Positions 36,796-47,858 of a stretch of DNA of 64,000 nt are shown here, piece after piece. The position numbers were made by a program, and so were the translations under genes. The notes below the pieces were generated by a model, which was not told the DNA's origin, made no database searches, and was given only the letters and a program-made list of their open reading frames with translations. Numbering within the stretch: the first letter of the stretch is position 1; each line of letters opens with the position of its first letter. The DNA is from Acanthacorydalis orientalis (Eukaryota > Arthropoda > Insecta > Megaloptera > Corydalidae). The stretch lies in assembly GCA_034766995.1 (NCBI GenBank), contig CM068317.1, forward strand, positions 11,341,001-11,405,000, in the 5' to 3' direction.

Positions 36796-37234
36796 TTCAG
36801 CTTTAGTACCCGGCATTACTAATGTGTATTACAGAAGTTACTATATGTCGTATAGTCTAAAGCACAATCTGTATAATAAATTACTATTTATGAAATTTTT
36901 ATAAAAGTACTATGGAATTCGATTTTGTGATTTTTAAGAAAATTCACATCAAAGATAGTTTAAAAAATTAACATTTAATCTTCTTAATTCTCTGTATAAT
37001 AGAAATTAATTTTTACGTAACTTATCAGTTTTCTTTTATATTCTACTCGTTGAAAGTTTTATTTATTTTCTCTTTTGTTATAAAATCCAAGTGATAAATT
37101 AGTATGTCAAGTATTTTCTAATTCTATATATATTTATTATACATTCTATACATAAAAAATAGTAGAAAATATTAATTGTTTTAATAGAAAAAACAAAGAG
37201 TCCAGTTTAATCTAAGTGCGAAAAGCATTTTACT
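36796..37234. other. AT-rich DNA, nothing recognised
   Basis: No frame or repeat arm seen. Confidence 0.45.
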
Positions 37235-37515
37235 TTTACAAATTAATTTTTCACTCGTTACACGGCCGTGCGATTTTGCTCAAAAATATCAAATAATTTA
37301 TAATTGATCATTTTTGATTTTATTTATGAGCATTTCGATGGCGATGCTATCATTCTTTAAACGCTAAGGTAAAAAAATATTTTAGAACTATGAGAATGAA
37401 GGCATCATCACTAAAATTTTCATAAGTAGCAATCAAAAATAATCAATAATTGATTATTAAATATTTTAGGAGATTTTTTGTAGTTTTAATATTAGTGAAA
37501 ATTTCATTTTTAAAG
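37235..37515. repeat. FB1 fold-back element, both arms
   Basis: Left: TTTACAAATTAATTTTTCAC, TAATTGATCATTTTTGATTT, GAGCATTTCGATGGCGATGC, AACGCTAAGGTAAAAAAATA. Right: GAATGAAGGCATCATCACTA, CATAAGTAGCAATCAAAAAT, AATTGATTATTAAATATTTT and the end AAAGTGAATTTAG. The left-arm centre is among the best preserved. Confidence 0.8.
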
Positions 37516-38109
37516 TGAATTTAGTCGAAAATTATTGAGGTTAGATTTTATTAATCAAGGAAATAAATACAACTATTGTACAAATGTCTTCCGATATTTT
37601 GAAACTTTTTTTATTTTTTTTTTATTTTAGCAATCCTTTAGGTTTTGATAATCATTAACACAAACACATCTTACTTTTCTTTTTGCTGTCTAATTAATTA
37701 ATTAATTACAGTCAACAACTGTGTATTTTCAAACTAGTATTTTGTATGGGTAGTTTTCAAAGAAGTAATGATTAGATTTCAATAATATAACTTTTTTATT
37801 TTTATTACACTTATTTTTTTATCTTACTTCTTATAATGAAACTGTACATGTAGGTATTTATATATGCATGTATTTAATATATATATATATATATATATAA
37901 ATTTCAATCATCATCTAAAAGCAAATCAACAACCATCTGAGGTAAAGATTTATCGTGTAGAACTCAATATATCTAAAATCGAGAAAAAATAACAGACATA
38001 TAAATAAGTTCTACTTTTTTTGAACAAAACTGGATTTTATTTAGTGACCAATTCGAGATATTATAGTAATTATGAGCTAAATAAAGCATGGAATATAGTT
38101 TTAACAATG
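37516..38109. other. AT-rich DNA, nothing recognised
   Basis: Short (AT)n at 37879-37898 only. Confidence 0.45.
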
Positions 38110-38460
38110 TGGTTAGTCACTTTCACAAAAGAATTCATTGTTCATCTAATCAAAAATGTACAATAAATCATTATAGGTAATTTTTGATTGTTGCTTATAA
38201 GCGTTTCGATGACGAATCCATCATCGCAAAGTGGCAAGACAAAAATCAATGCCAAGGTACTAAACAATCAGCGCCAAAGTAAACAAAGAAGAAGATTTTT
38301 CTGTGCCTTGACGCTTTGAAGGTGGCTGTGTCGTCATCGAAATGCGAATAAGAAAAAAAATAAGAAAACAAATGATCAATAATGATTTTTTAACAATTTT
38401 TGATCAGACATTTTTTTGTGGTTTATTGAGTAAAAAATAATTCGTTTGTGAAAAAAGACG
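38110..38460. repeat. FB1 fold-back element, long two-armed copy
   Basis: About 350 bp. Left: GGTTAGTCACTTTCACAAAA, TAATCAAAAATGTACAATAA, GCGTTTCGATGACGAATCCA. Right: TGCCTTGACGCTTTGAAGGT, GTCGTCATCGAAATGCGAAT, AAATGATCAATAATGATTTT, TTTTTGATCAGACATTTTTT, TGTGGTTTATTGAGTAAAAA. The centre contains an extra duplicated AAGGTACTAAACAATCAGCG piece. Confidence 0.82.
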
Positions 38461-38831
38461 TTTTTTGATTTATCGAATTAAGATATTTTTTTTTAATATT
38501 TTCTTTATTGGATATGTCGCCTCTTGTATGAACAAACTTTATATCAAATTTTTCATAACAATTATGTTTTTTATTGCCTGTTTCATATATTTTTGTTACG
38601 CATACAATTTTATTCTTTAAATTTGATAAATATTTTGTTTAGCTCTTTTATTAAGAAAAAAAAGTAAGTTTTTTTAACCTTTGATTATTATAATTATTTT
38701 TTAAAGTAATTACAATAATAATTAAAATAATTGTAATTATAAATTATGATCTTTTAATATAATATTCGAGTATAAATGATATAAAAATCAATTATATATT
38801 TCAGACATTAATTTATTGAGTGAAGAATTTA

Positions 38832-38836
<5 letters not shown>
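38461..38836. other. AT-rich DNA, nothing recognised
   Basis: An imperfect inverted ATAATTATTTT/AAAATAATTGTAATTAT stretch near 38690-38745; no gene. Confidence 0.4.

Positions 38837-38898
<62 letters not shown>
38837..38898. repeat. (AT)n array
   Basis: Uninterrupted AT run. Confidence 0.95.
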
Positions 38899-38901
<3 letters not shown>

Positions 38902-38999
38902 AATTTGGCGTGATTAATTAATTAAAATAATGAATCATACATAATAAGCATAATTACTTAAAGATTGTCGAAAACATTTCGTATGAATATAAATAAAGA

Positions 39000-39450
39000 G
39001 TGACTGCGACGAAAACTGAATACGTTCTAAGATATTTATTTTGTAAACATCGCCGAGGGGCCAAACCGGATCCAAACGAAGTTTAAAAACTCCGCACATT
39101 AATTAAACGTATGTTTCGTTTTCATATTAGAATAAAGGTACCGATGCAAAAAAAGAGCCGTTGAGTAATCGACACGCTCGTCTAGAATTCCAAATTTGTC
39201 TCATTCCATGTGGACACACGCGCCACGTATGTATGTGCTGGCTGCGAGGGTCGTGTTCTTGCTACTGGCCAGTCAACGTGCATTTCCAGTCACGTCGTCT
39301 ACGACAACTGCCGAAAATCATCTCATCTAGTATGTCTGTTAAATTGTCTGAAACGTTTTTTTTCTTCTCAATATCACTTATAACGAGGAACACGTCATGT
39401 GTCCACGCTATGCTCTGTCGCCACATGTATTTCTGTAGTGAGTAGCTTGG
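39000..39450. promoter_or_regulatory. GC-richer island, candidate promoter or enhancer
   Basis: Mixed-composition stretch with many CpG and several ACGTG cores (CACGTATGTATGTG near 39225, CAACGTGC near 39276, CACGTC near 39293 and AACACGTCATGTG near 39389). A frame of 94 codons spans 39161-39445, but it has no ATG at its start and no recognisable domain. Function is unknown; the composition contrast is what marks it. Confidence 0.4.
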
Positions 39451-39632
39451 CTTGGATGTAACTATGATAGCAAATAGAACGAATGATTCTAAACATATTG
39501 AATCGAAATAAATAATGTTTTAAATATATTTTCACTCACATAATTCGGAAAACTGACCATATTATTTGAATATTATTTTTAATGAGACTTAATTTACAAA
39601 ATCGTATAGATTAACGTAGAACTTTTAACATG

Positions 39633-40777
39633 TTAGGTTGGTGCAAAAATAATTGCGGTTTTTACATAATGAATATAAAGACGTATAAATCAGTTATAAA
39701 TTATATTTATTAATCTAAATGAACACCATTGGACACATTTCTCCTAACGGAAAACAAGTTTGTTTATTTCTATAAGATAGAATTTATTTAATGTTTAAAA
39801 TAATGATAATCTGTCGGAAACAGGTCCAGAGAATAAGGTGGGTGAAGTAAGGTTTCATAATCCAGTTCATTTATTTTTTTTAAAATCATTTGTGAGACGT
39901 GAGGTCGGGCGTTGTCATGAAGAAGAATTGGTCCTCTTCGATTGACTAAATAATGGCAACTTCTCAAGCATTTTTTCAATTTCTTGACAATACTTTTCTG
40001 CTGTTATTGTTTCACCATGATTTAAGAAGTTGTAGTGAATGGTGCCACTTTCCGACCACCAAATTGTGACCATCATCTTTTTTATATGAAGCTTCAGTTT
40101 ATGAAACTGTTTTGGTATTTCTCCTCGATCTAGCCACTGTGATAAACATTTCCGATTTTTGTAGAGAATCCATTTTTCATCAGATGTGACAATGCGACAG
40201 CAGACCTCGTATCACCGAATGGCTTGATGTTCATTTAGTTCATACGACACCTATTCATCCAGCTTTTTTGTTTTTCTAACTGGGTTCAAATATCGAACAA
40301 CTGTTGAATGATCAACAATGAGTTCTTCTGCCACCTCTAGAATTGTTTTACATGGATCCGCTTCAATAATGGTTCTTAAATCGTTATTGTCTATAGCTGA
40401 AAGACGTCCACGACCCTCTTCATCATCAAGGCTTTCGTTTCCATTACGGTATATTTGGGGCAATTGTTGAGTTGTACGCTCACTAATTGACTTTTCCAAA
40501 AACAAATTTGATATTTCAAGCAGATTGTGTTGCTTTACGTCCCAATTTACTCATATAACAAAATCTCACGAATTTACTTTTTTCCATGACTAATTTAAGA
40601 GGTAATATCCAACAATACTAAAGAATGAAAACAACAGACATAAGCTGAAATCAGTAGTGCTAATTTCATTGTTTACAATGATATACCGCACGACTATAAC
40701 AAAAGATAACGGTAACTAAAAAAATCGTCGCCAAACTAAAAATGATAAAAACCGCAAATCTTTTTGTACCAACCTAA
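39633..40777 (-). mobile_element. mariner element with Hsmar1/MADE1-like ends
   Basis: 1145 bp. The left end TTAGGTTGGTGCAAAAATAA continues TTGCGGTTTTTAC; the right end on the minus strand is TTAGGTTGGTACAAAAAGAT. These match the ends known for cecropia-group mariners such as Hsmar1 and MADE1. TA follows on the right (40778-40779), TG precedes on the left, so the TA duplication has probably mutated. Small internal deletions account for the reduced length. Confidence 0.9.
39710..40587 (-). pseudogene. mariner transposase, cecropia-like, inactivated
   Basis: Minus strand. The ATG at 40587 begins MEKSKFVRFCYMSKLGRKAT, followed by a TGA. The frame at 40505-40251 carries NESLDDEEGRGR, IIEADPCKTILEVAEEL and VDHSTVVRYLNPVRK, the N-terminal helix-turn-helix region. 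The first catalytic Asp is in VTSDEKW (about 40180). The frame at 39979-39788 has LLHDNARPH and, 34 residues on, PTDYH, so all three DD34D aspartates are still readable. The C-terminus NVSNGVHLD ends at TAA (39710-39712). Frameshifts separate the pieces. Confidence 0.9.
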
Positions 40778-40779
40778 TA

Positions 40780-41006
40780 TAATTTCATTCTTCAGCATGT
40801 ACTTAAAAGAGAGTTAATCCAATCGCTACGTAACAATTTTTATCTTTTGATTCTAATCAAATATATATTTATCAAAAATATAATACATAAAATATTTTTT
40901 TATTTCAATTACTAACTTTTTTTTAAAATTTATCTTAATATTAAATATTATATTGGGAATTAATATTAATATATTATAAAGTTATTTCTGAGTGTGCAAT
41001 ATATAA
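40780..41006. other. AT-rich DNA, nothing recognised
   Basis: No frame or repeat arm seen. Confidence 0.45.
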
Positions 41007-41265
41007 GATGTAGAAATTAATTCTGTTCCTTCTTTACACAAAATGAATGTTTATAGAAAAATGTATTAATTTCAATCGTCAAAATATCTTCCACTATTTT
41101 GTATAAATACTCGATTTATCAGGTAACTGACGACTCTAAGTAGATGAAGTCGTAATGCATTTTCAGATCTTTTTCACTGTTTCATCAAATTTATATGTTT
41201 TATACGCCACAACGCCTTCCTCCAAAGCTGAACAAATCATTTCAGTGGTTACGATAGCATTTGAC
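41007..41265 (-). mobile_element. MD1 copy C, truncated
   Basis: Begins GATGTAGAAATTAATTCTGT and follows the MD1 order through AAAATGAATGTTTATAGAAA, CAGGTAACTGACGACTCTAA, AGATGAAGTCGTAATGCATT and CCTCCAAAGCTGAACAAATC, then stops matching near 41265. The other half and its inverted end are missing. Confidence 0.7.
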
Positions 41266-41918
41266 GTGACTTATTCACAATTGTTATTAAATAAAATGAT
41301 TTGTAACATTTCCAGTTTCTAAAAGTATCTTTTTTTTATTTTCTGTTAGAAAGAAAATGAGAAACATTTTACTTTAATAATTACTTTTCTAACAATAATT
41401 AAATAATTACATGAATAGGAAGTGTAACCGTATATTTACAATTATCTGTGTGTTGTCTTCCATAAAACTCCGATTTTTTCGAGACAGGTAAAAGGTAGAA
41501 AATTACAGTTAATGGTAATCGCTAGGAAATTTAACGAGATATTGATTGGTCTAGTTCCACTAGAGTCCATTATTCAACTGTTTTCGAGATATTCGTTCTA
41601 GAAGATGAAAAAACGTGGTTTTCACTATTTTTCAAAATTTATGAATTTTGCAATTTTCAGAAATTCATATCTTCGTGGCTATTTAACCGATTTTTTCTGT
41701 TAGTGGTCTTATTTTTCATGAAAAAAATCTAGTTTATTACTATGAAATCAAAAATAAGAGTTCCTATTTGATATGAAAAATTGATGTCTATGTAAAGGTG
41801 ACATAAAAAAAAATTTCGGACGAGAGATTCTAATTCAAAAATTAAGAAAGATTACAATTAACAACTTTTTTGTATAGTCAAAAGCAGATGTGAAAATTGG
41901 GTGTTGAATGTGACACCT

Positions 41919-41951
<33 letters not shown>

Positions 41952-41954
41952 TTT
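41266..41954. other. unclassified AT-rich segment
   Basis: 41450-41900 is not simple-sequence and looks like an old element, with several self-similar TTCATATCTTCGTGGC-like stretches, but no coding frame is open. Short (AT)n at 41920-41942. Confidence 0.3.
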
Positions 41955-42545
41955 TATACAAGTTCGTAAATTATATTTCCGAATATAATATCAAGTAAAA
42001 ATAAAATTTAATTTACGTTTTGTCTATTCCATTTAGAGTGTAAAACGTTATTAATAAACATGTGTAAACAATTAATTATAAAATCAATTTCTAATATTAT
42101 GTATTGTTTCATATTTTTTTTAATTCAATATCTATAAAAATATCTTTATTATAAATAAAAAAAAGAAATAATTACAGCGTTGTAGACACAAATTATTGCA
42201 AGAGTTGACTTCCAAAGAAATATCAAATCTCCATCTCGCTCATCAACAAAAATGTATTCATTTTCTGGTAGCGCTGTATTTTGTAAGCATTTTAACACAC
42301 ATTAAATAATATTCAATTTTATTTGATTTCAATTTTGATTATGTTCAAATTTGTTTATCTTGAATGTGCCAATTGGAACGTTCAACAAACTTTTGATTAA
42401 GATATTTAATTATTCCTAAACATTAAAATTTGTATTATCATTTTTGATTCAATTGCTAACACTCTAAAGGAGACAAAAAGTATTTTATATTTCACTCTTT
42501 TTTGTTCATTCGGAATTTATAGAATCAAATTGTCACGCTTGTGTC
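41955..42545. repeat. XR repeat, copy 1
   Basis: Diverged repeat of about 0.6 kb also found at 51433-51835 and 54347-54935. Shared landmarks in order: AAAATATCTTTAT, a GACTTCCAAAGAAATATCAA block, CATTTTCTGGTA, AACAAACTTTTGATTAAG, CTCTAAAGG and GAATTTATAGAATCAAATTG followed by a TCTATATTTAT stretch. No open frame. Class unknown. Confidence 0.6.
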
Positions 42546-42769
42546 TATATTTATATCAAATAAACCTGAAATTTACTTCAAGATAAAGGAATTAATTCAA
42601 AATACAATTTAGTTGAATAAGATATCATTTGCTATAAGTGGTACTTAATGACACAGAAATTGCGAGGAAATTGTACTTTAAAAACCAAAACTAAGAAATA
42701 ATTTAGTTTGTTAATTGTCTGTGACCACTTCTTGAATAAAAGGTTTATTTACAAAATAATCTGTATTAT

Positions 42770-42870
42770 ATTATGTTTTATTTTAGTCTAATTTAGATGT
42801 TGAAACTGATTGATATCAGCGTTTAATAAACCAACTGTTACATGATTAAATTTACTATGTTGTCGTTAAC
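42770..42870. repeat. YR repeat, copy 1
   Basis: AATTTAGATGTTGAAACTGA, then CATGATTAAATTTACTATG; a diverged copy lies at 43960-44050 in the same orientation. Confidence 0.5.
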
Positions 42871-42999
42871 AATTAAATCTCATAACAGTAATATATTAGA
42901 CGTACGCCATGCTCAAAGTAATATGTTCTAGGAAAGGAAGAAGTCTTAATAATTTTCACAACTGATAATTTATTACAAAATACGAAATTAAACGGATTT

Positions 43000-43003
<4 letters not shown>

Positions 43004-43061
<58 letters not shown>

Positions 43062-43071
43062 GTATATATAT

Positions 43072-43120
<49 letters not shown>
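43004..43120. repeat. (AT)n arrays with CA/CG interruption
   Basis: Two AT runs (43004-43059 and 43083-43120) separated by ACACGTATATATACACACACAC. Confidence 0.95.
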
Positions 43121-43288
<168 letters not shown>

Positions 43289-43359
43289 ACATTTCAATTT
43301 ATAAGAGAAAATTTCACTATACAATTCTGGTATAGTGGATAAATTTATTTTCATATGCT

Positions 43360-43515
43360 AAGATATAGAAGACTTTTCTTTAACTTAGAACACTGAGGAG
43401 GGAATCGTGATGGAAATGCGCATAACCAACAATTAAAAATGATTAATAATAATATATTGAACATTTATGATCAGACAAATTAATAATTTATGGGATAGAA
43501 GAAAAAATTCTTTTA
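43360..43515. repeat. FB1 fold-back element, right arm
   Basis: GAACACTGAGGAGGGAATCG, GATGGAAATGCGCATAACCA, AACAATTAAAAATGATTAAT, TATTGAACATTTATGATCAG and TTTATGGGATAGAAGAAAAA in right-arm order. The left arm is missing where the (AT)n array begins. Confidence 0.7.
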
Positions 43516-43959
43516 TGATAGAGTTTTCAATCATTATTTTTTCAAGTAGGTTATTTTTTAGATCTCAGATTTTTTAATACACTCATTACAAAATGAATTA
43601 AAAAACATTTAACTAAATAATAAAACAATCTTGAAAATAAAATTAATGCTGATAAAGATTTCTTTATATTCTTTTTATTGGGTTTATTATTCTTACTATT
43701 TTCATTACTTTTTTTCAAAAAGAGCATATAATAGGAGACACCGAAGACGGTTGATTAGTAGACGCCGACGTTTGCCATATACCTTTAGTGATAGTACAAT
43801 ATTAATATAGATTATATTTAATTAAAAAGAACTTATATAGAAAAAAGAAGCTGTATTACAAGAGTTAAAATTAGGAAAATCTTTGTTTTTATATGCGCAG
43901 GAATATTTTATGACAAAATCTTTACTTATAGAAGGATTTATGTTATACTTAATTTTTTG
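43516..43959. other. AT-rich DNA, nothing firm
   Basis: Contains AGTAGACGCCGACGTTTGCC (43757-43776), which resembles, inverted, the sequence around the palindrome at 14662. Confidence 0.35.
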
Positions 43960-44050
43960 TTTAATTTAGATGTTGAAACTTACTAAGGTAGCGTGTAATA
44001 GAGTATTGCAATCTACTACTTGATTAAATTTACTTTCAATTATGTGTTTT
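43960..44050. repeat. YR repeat, copy 2
   Basis: AATTTAGATGTTGAAACTTA and CTTGATTAAATTTACTTTCA match copy 1 at 42770. Confidence 0.5.
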
Positions 44051-44254
44051 CTAAAATGTAAAATGCTTATTTGACATATTTCATTAAATAATAACAATAT
44101 TAAATCTAATTATTTTTTTATACAAACAATTGTCAACTTTTAGTAATAAATCTTATAAAAGTTATAATGTATTGATTTATCATTTTATTTAAATTTGTTA
44201 ATATGTTTAACATAATAACTGTTAAAATTTTAGTAACTATAATTGTCATGATTA

Positions 44255-44410
44255 GTGTACTTGAGTGTTCCTGTGAAGATGATGGAATTGCCATCGAAAT
44301 GCGTATAAGCAACAACAAAAGATTAATAATGATTTATTGTTCTTTTTGATTAAAACATTTTTTATGGTTCGTGAAATAAAAAAAGAATTTATTTATAAAA
44401 ACATACAAAA
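44255..44410. repeat. FB1 fold-back element, right arm
   Basis: GTTCCTGTGAAGATGATGGA, TTGCCATCGAAATGCGTATA, AGCAACAACAAAAGATTAAT, TTATGGTTCGTGAAATAAAA and AAGAATTTATTTATAAAAAC: a clean right arm with no left arm. Confidence 0.72.
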
Positions 44411-44514
44411 TTATTTTAATTATGACAATTGGTATACTTGTCAGCGGGGTAATAAAATTTAAAAACAATAATCCATCCTTATAATATTCGTAAATCTTGC
44501 AACTAGATCAACTT

Positions 44515-44632
44515 ACTTGTTAATAGTGGGTTATTGTACCACTAAATCTAGCCATTATGATTTGATTTATTAAAAACAAGTTTATGAGTACGACTAGATC
44601 TAGTGGTATATTCAACACTATTATTAGTAATT
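44515..44632. repeat. FB2 short fold-back element, copy 1
   Basis: The left arm AATAGTGGGTTATTGTACCA then CTAAATCTAGCCATTATGA (44522-44562) pairs with the right arm, read inverted, AATAGTGTTGAATATACCAC then TAGATCTAGTCGTACTCATA (44582-44625). A second copy lies at 49812-49930. Confidence 0.65.
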
Positions 44633-44633
44633 A

Positions 44634-45062
44634 AAATTAATTCGGTAGCATTAAAGTGAATCAATCACAACTCGGTTTTAAATTAAAATAATTTCCTGCC
44701 ATTTTATAATTTTGAAATGCCGATCTTAAAATTTAAAAACACTATATATCTGGGCCATGCAGCTGGCATAACTTTACAAAACAATAGTGAAGACGATTGC
44801 GTCCGAAATTCAGCATTATAAGCATTGTAGTTTTTTCGCATTTCAGTTGAAAAAAGGGCTGCCGAAGACGCGAGAATGATTTGTTTAGCTTTGGTGGAAG
44901 GTGTTGTGGTACATAAAAGATAAAAAAAAAATGCTAAAATAGTGGAAAAGATCCGAAAATTCATTACGAATTCATCGACTCAAAGCCACTATCTTTTTTT
45001 CGATAAGGGATCCTTCAGTTACTCGACAAATAAAGCAAAATTATATAAAATAATGGGAGTTA
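44634..45062 (+). mobile_element. MD1 copy D: mariner-derived mini-element
   Basis: Transposase sense is the plus strand. AATTAATTCGGTAGCATTAA starts the copy. Then come CATGCAGCTGGCATAACTTT and the N-terminal coding relic around FAFQLKK (44825-44860), ATGATTTGTTTAGCTTTGGT, and the C-terminal relic TTTTCGATAAGGGATCCTTC followed by CTCGACAAATAAAGCAAAAT. It ends near an (AT)n array, so its far inverted end is missing. The 44704-44964 minus-strand frame is antisense to the relic and not a gene. Confidence 0.7.
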
Positions 45063-45094
45063 TTTTAAATATTTATTTTCTATATTAATATACC

Positions 45095-45098
<4 letters not shown>

Positions 45099-45160
<62 letters not shown>
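45099..45160. repeat. (AT)n array
   Basis: Uninterrupted AT run; left border of the next segment. Confidence 0.95.
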
Positions 45161-45162
<2 letters not shown>

Positions 45163-45415
45163 CCTTTGTATAACGTGGTACTTATACAACACGGTTTCGA
45201 TATAACGAGGTTCACAAATTGTAGCACTACTTGCATAACTCGGTCTACAGTCTTCCATAACACGGAGCATAGCATGTATAATCAAAAAATACGAAGTGGA
45301 AATTTGATGTTTGACTGTACAACGTGTCACAATCTCTCATAACGTGACATTTTTCTGGAACCTAACTCTTGCGTTATATGAGCATTACCTGTATGTATGT
45401 ATATATGTTTATATT

Positions 45416-45419
<4 letters not shown>
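45161..45419. repeat. segment with repeated TATAACRNGG motifs, possible pogo/Tigger-type end
   Basis: At least five near-copies of a decamer: TATAACGTGG (45169), TATACAACACGG (45184), TATAACGAGG (45201), CATAACTCGG (about 45234) and CATAACACGG (about 45256). Inverted forms such as GCGTTATATGAG (about 45372) occur near the far side. Subterminal GTATAACGNGG motifs are typical of Tigger/pogo-group transposons. Both sides are (AT)n. Confidence 0.45.

Positions 45420-45472
<53 letters not shown>
45420..45472. repeat. (AT)n array
   Basis: Right border of the preceding segment, with GTAT/TTAT variants at its left edge. Confidence 0.95.
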
Positions 45473-45475
<3 letters not shown>

Positions 45476-45555
45476 CCTTTGATTATTTACTGAGATTTTT
45501 TATAATTTCTTCAAATTTAAATCGTCTCTCTGTCAATCTATTAATACTTGTTTAG

Positions 45556-46031
45556 CCCTTTACACTATGAGTGTCACCTCTGGCGTAACAACTCTTTTTT
45601 TCCCTAGAACTCTTAAGTTACCTCTGACGTAACACTTTATATAGCTAATAAAACAGTTTAATTCAAAAAATGGTTTGAATGTATGTGTATGAACATAAAA
45701 GCCTTGTGTTATACACTTCCCAGAATTAAAAAACAAATAATATTAGTGTTGCTTATCAAATGTTTAAATACAATAGAATACTTCCAGATTGTTTGGAAAG
45801 ATCAGTTTATGTGCAATTCAATCATTGTTAGTATTGGGTTTATTCTCGTGCTTGAAGGTTTAGTACACATTTGATTAACATTGTAAAATTATGTTGTTTA
45901 GCCATCAAAATGGAAGACGAAAATAACGGTTATAATGATATTGACGATAACGATGATGAATTTGAACTTAACCAGAAAAATTTAATCAATTGGCCGAAAA
46001 TAAACTAGGAAAACAATTATAGTGCAAAAGG
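45556..46031 (+). mobile_element. piggyBac-type mini-element carrying a transposase N-terminal fragment
   Basis: The left end CCCTTTACACTAT is preceded by TTAG, the right end on the minus strand is CCTTTTGCACTAT and is followed by TTAA (46032-46035), so the TTAA duplication of piggyBac elements is present with one mutation. TGTCACCTCTGGCGTAAC just inside the left end recurs as TTACCTCTGACGTAAC at 45615. At 476 bp the element is far shorter than an autonomous piggyBac. Confidence 0.7.
45910..46008 (+). pseudogene. piggyBac transposase N-terminal fragment (32 codons)
   Basis: ATG at 45910 opens MEDENNGYNDIDDNDDEFEL and stops at TAG 46006-46008. An acidic Asp/Glu-rich N-terminus is characteristic of piggyBac transposases, and the position just inside a TTAA-flanked CCCTTT element supports this. 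The catalytic DDD core and the C-terminal Cys-rich domain are absent. Assignment rests on composition and context, not on a specific motif. Confidence 0.45.
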
Positions 46032-46235
46032 TTAATATTCTTATTCCGTTTGAAAATTGGAATCATTCTGTACCATTTTATAATTCTTAATTATTAATCA
46101 ATAATTTATTTTGTATATCGCTATTTTCTACTTACGCTATTTGTTTTCATATTTTTACATACACTATTATCTTTTTAATCTCTTTTTGTTATTCTTAATA
46201 TATTTATACAATCTTTTGGGTTACAGTAGAACGTG

Positions 46236-46239
<4 letters not shown>

Positions 46240-46300
<61 letters not shown>
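46240..46300. repeat. (AT)n array
   Basis: AT run between a short GTAT start and the following unique segment. Confidence 0.95.
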
Positions 46301-46670
<370 letters not shown>

Positions 46671-47539
46671 TTTAATAATGTTGTGAAATATATTACTATT
46701 TTTTATATTTATTCCGTATGTGTTTATTTTTCTGTATAAAAATGTTTTAGCACTTCTTGTTAGATATTTTTTTCATTTTTATTTAAATACTCTATAGTTT
46801 TATAATTAATTTATAAATAGATAATCTTTAGTACATACCATTTTGTTATTACAAAGAATAGAATAAAAGTTTTCTTTTAGTTCAAAGAAATAATCAATAT
46901 TCGTAGTTATTCCTAAATAGTTTAATATAAAATAAAATTATAAATTTTTATTTGATCACATTAAAATATAAGAAATGTTAAACTTTTTCAATAACATTTA
47001 CAAGACTTACAACAATAATAAAAAAATATCCAGAACTAAATTCCAATTACTAAAACTTTACCTAATAAAAAATCATTACGATTTGGATACATTAAACATT
47101 TTAGAACCACTGAAAACATTTTCCAAGTGTGACATACAAATAGTTAATATTCGTGTTGAAAAGTAAATATAGAAACGTGAATGTATGTACGTAACGTACA
47201 AAGAGTGAAATGCATATTTAAGTTGTATAATAAAATCGAAAATCGAAATGGGAAAAAAACCGGCCGTTGCAACATTTTTTGCGATTTCCGACTAGTCGGA
47301 CGAGGGCACTATTTATAGCAAGCACTGGTGATCGTGTGGCCTGTCGACCTACTCATAAAATTATAGTTATTTTAGTTATGGTTAAATTAGTTGAACTATT
47401 AAAAACCATCTTCGTTTCATTGAATTTTATTGTAGAGGAAACGAGATAGGTTTTTAAATGTGTGACCGGTCAAATTATGTACATATAAATACGTTTACAT
47501 GTGTATATATATACATACACATGTCTTATGTATATGTAC

Positions 47540-47541
<2 letters not shown>
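46671..47541. other. AT-rich DNA with a short mixed-composition patch
   Basis: 47225-47345 has several CpG and a 14-bp palindrome, TCCGACTAGTCGGA (47287-47300). Frames at 46975-47166 and 47267-47449 show no recognisable domain. Confidence 0.35.

Positions 47542-47600
<59 letters not shown>
47542..47600. repeat. (AT)n array
   Basis: Uninterrupted AT run following GTAT/CATA units. Confidence 0.95.
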
Positions 47601-47605
<5 letters not shown>

Positions 47606-47858
47606 TACAAACACATGTATTTGCAATAGGAGTAATAAAAAGGATTGAAGGGTGTGACGTCAATGATAATTAATAAATAATATGAACACCATTTGGCATT
47701 TTAAACAAATCAGTTTGTGCATGTGTGATATAAGTTGTGTTTTGTTTAACTGAATATCAGAATTAACCACACATTTTGAAAAGAAAACATCATTATGTAT
47801 ATATGTATATGTATATATGTGTATGTGTATATATATATACACATATACATACACACTA

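Noticed and set aside
39161..39445. 94-codon frame in the 39-kb island.
   Set aside because: No ATG at its start, Cys/His/Arg content follows composition, and no domain is visible.
44704..44964. 86-codon minus-strand frame.
   Set aside because: It is antisense to the MD1 transposase relic.
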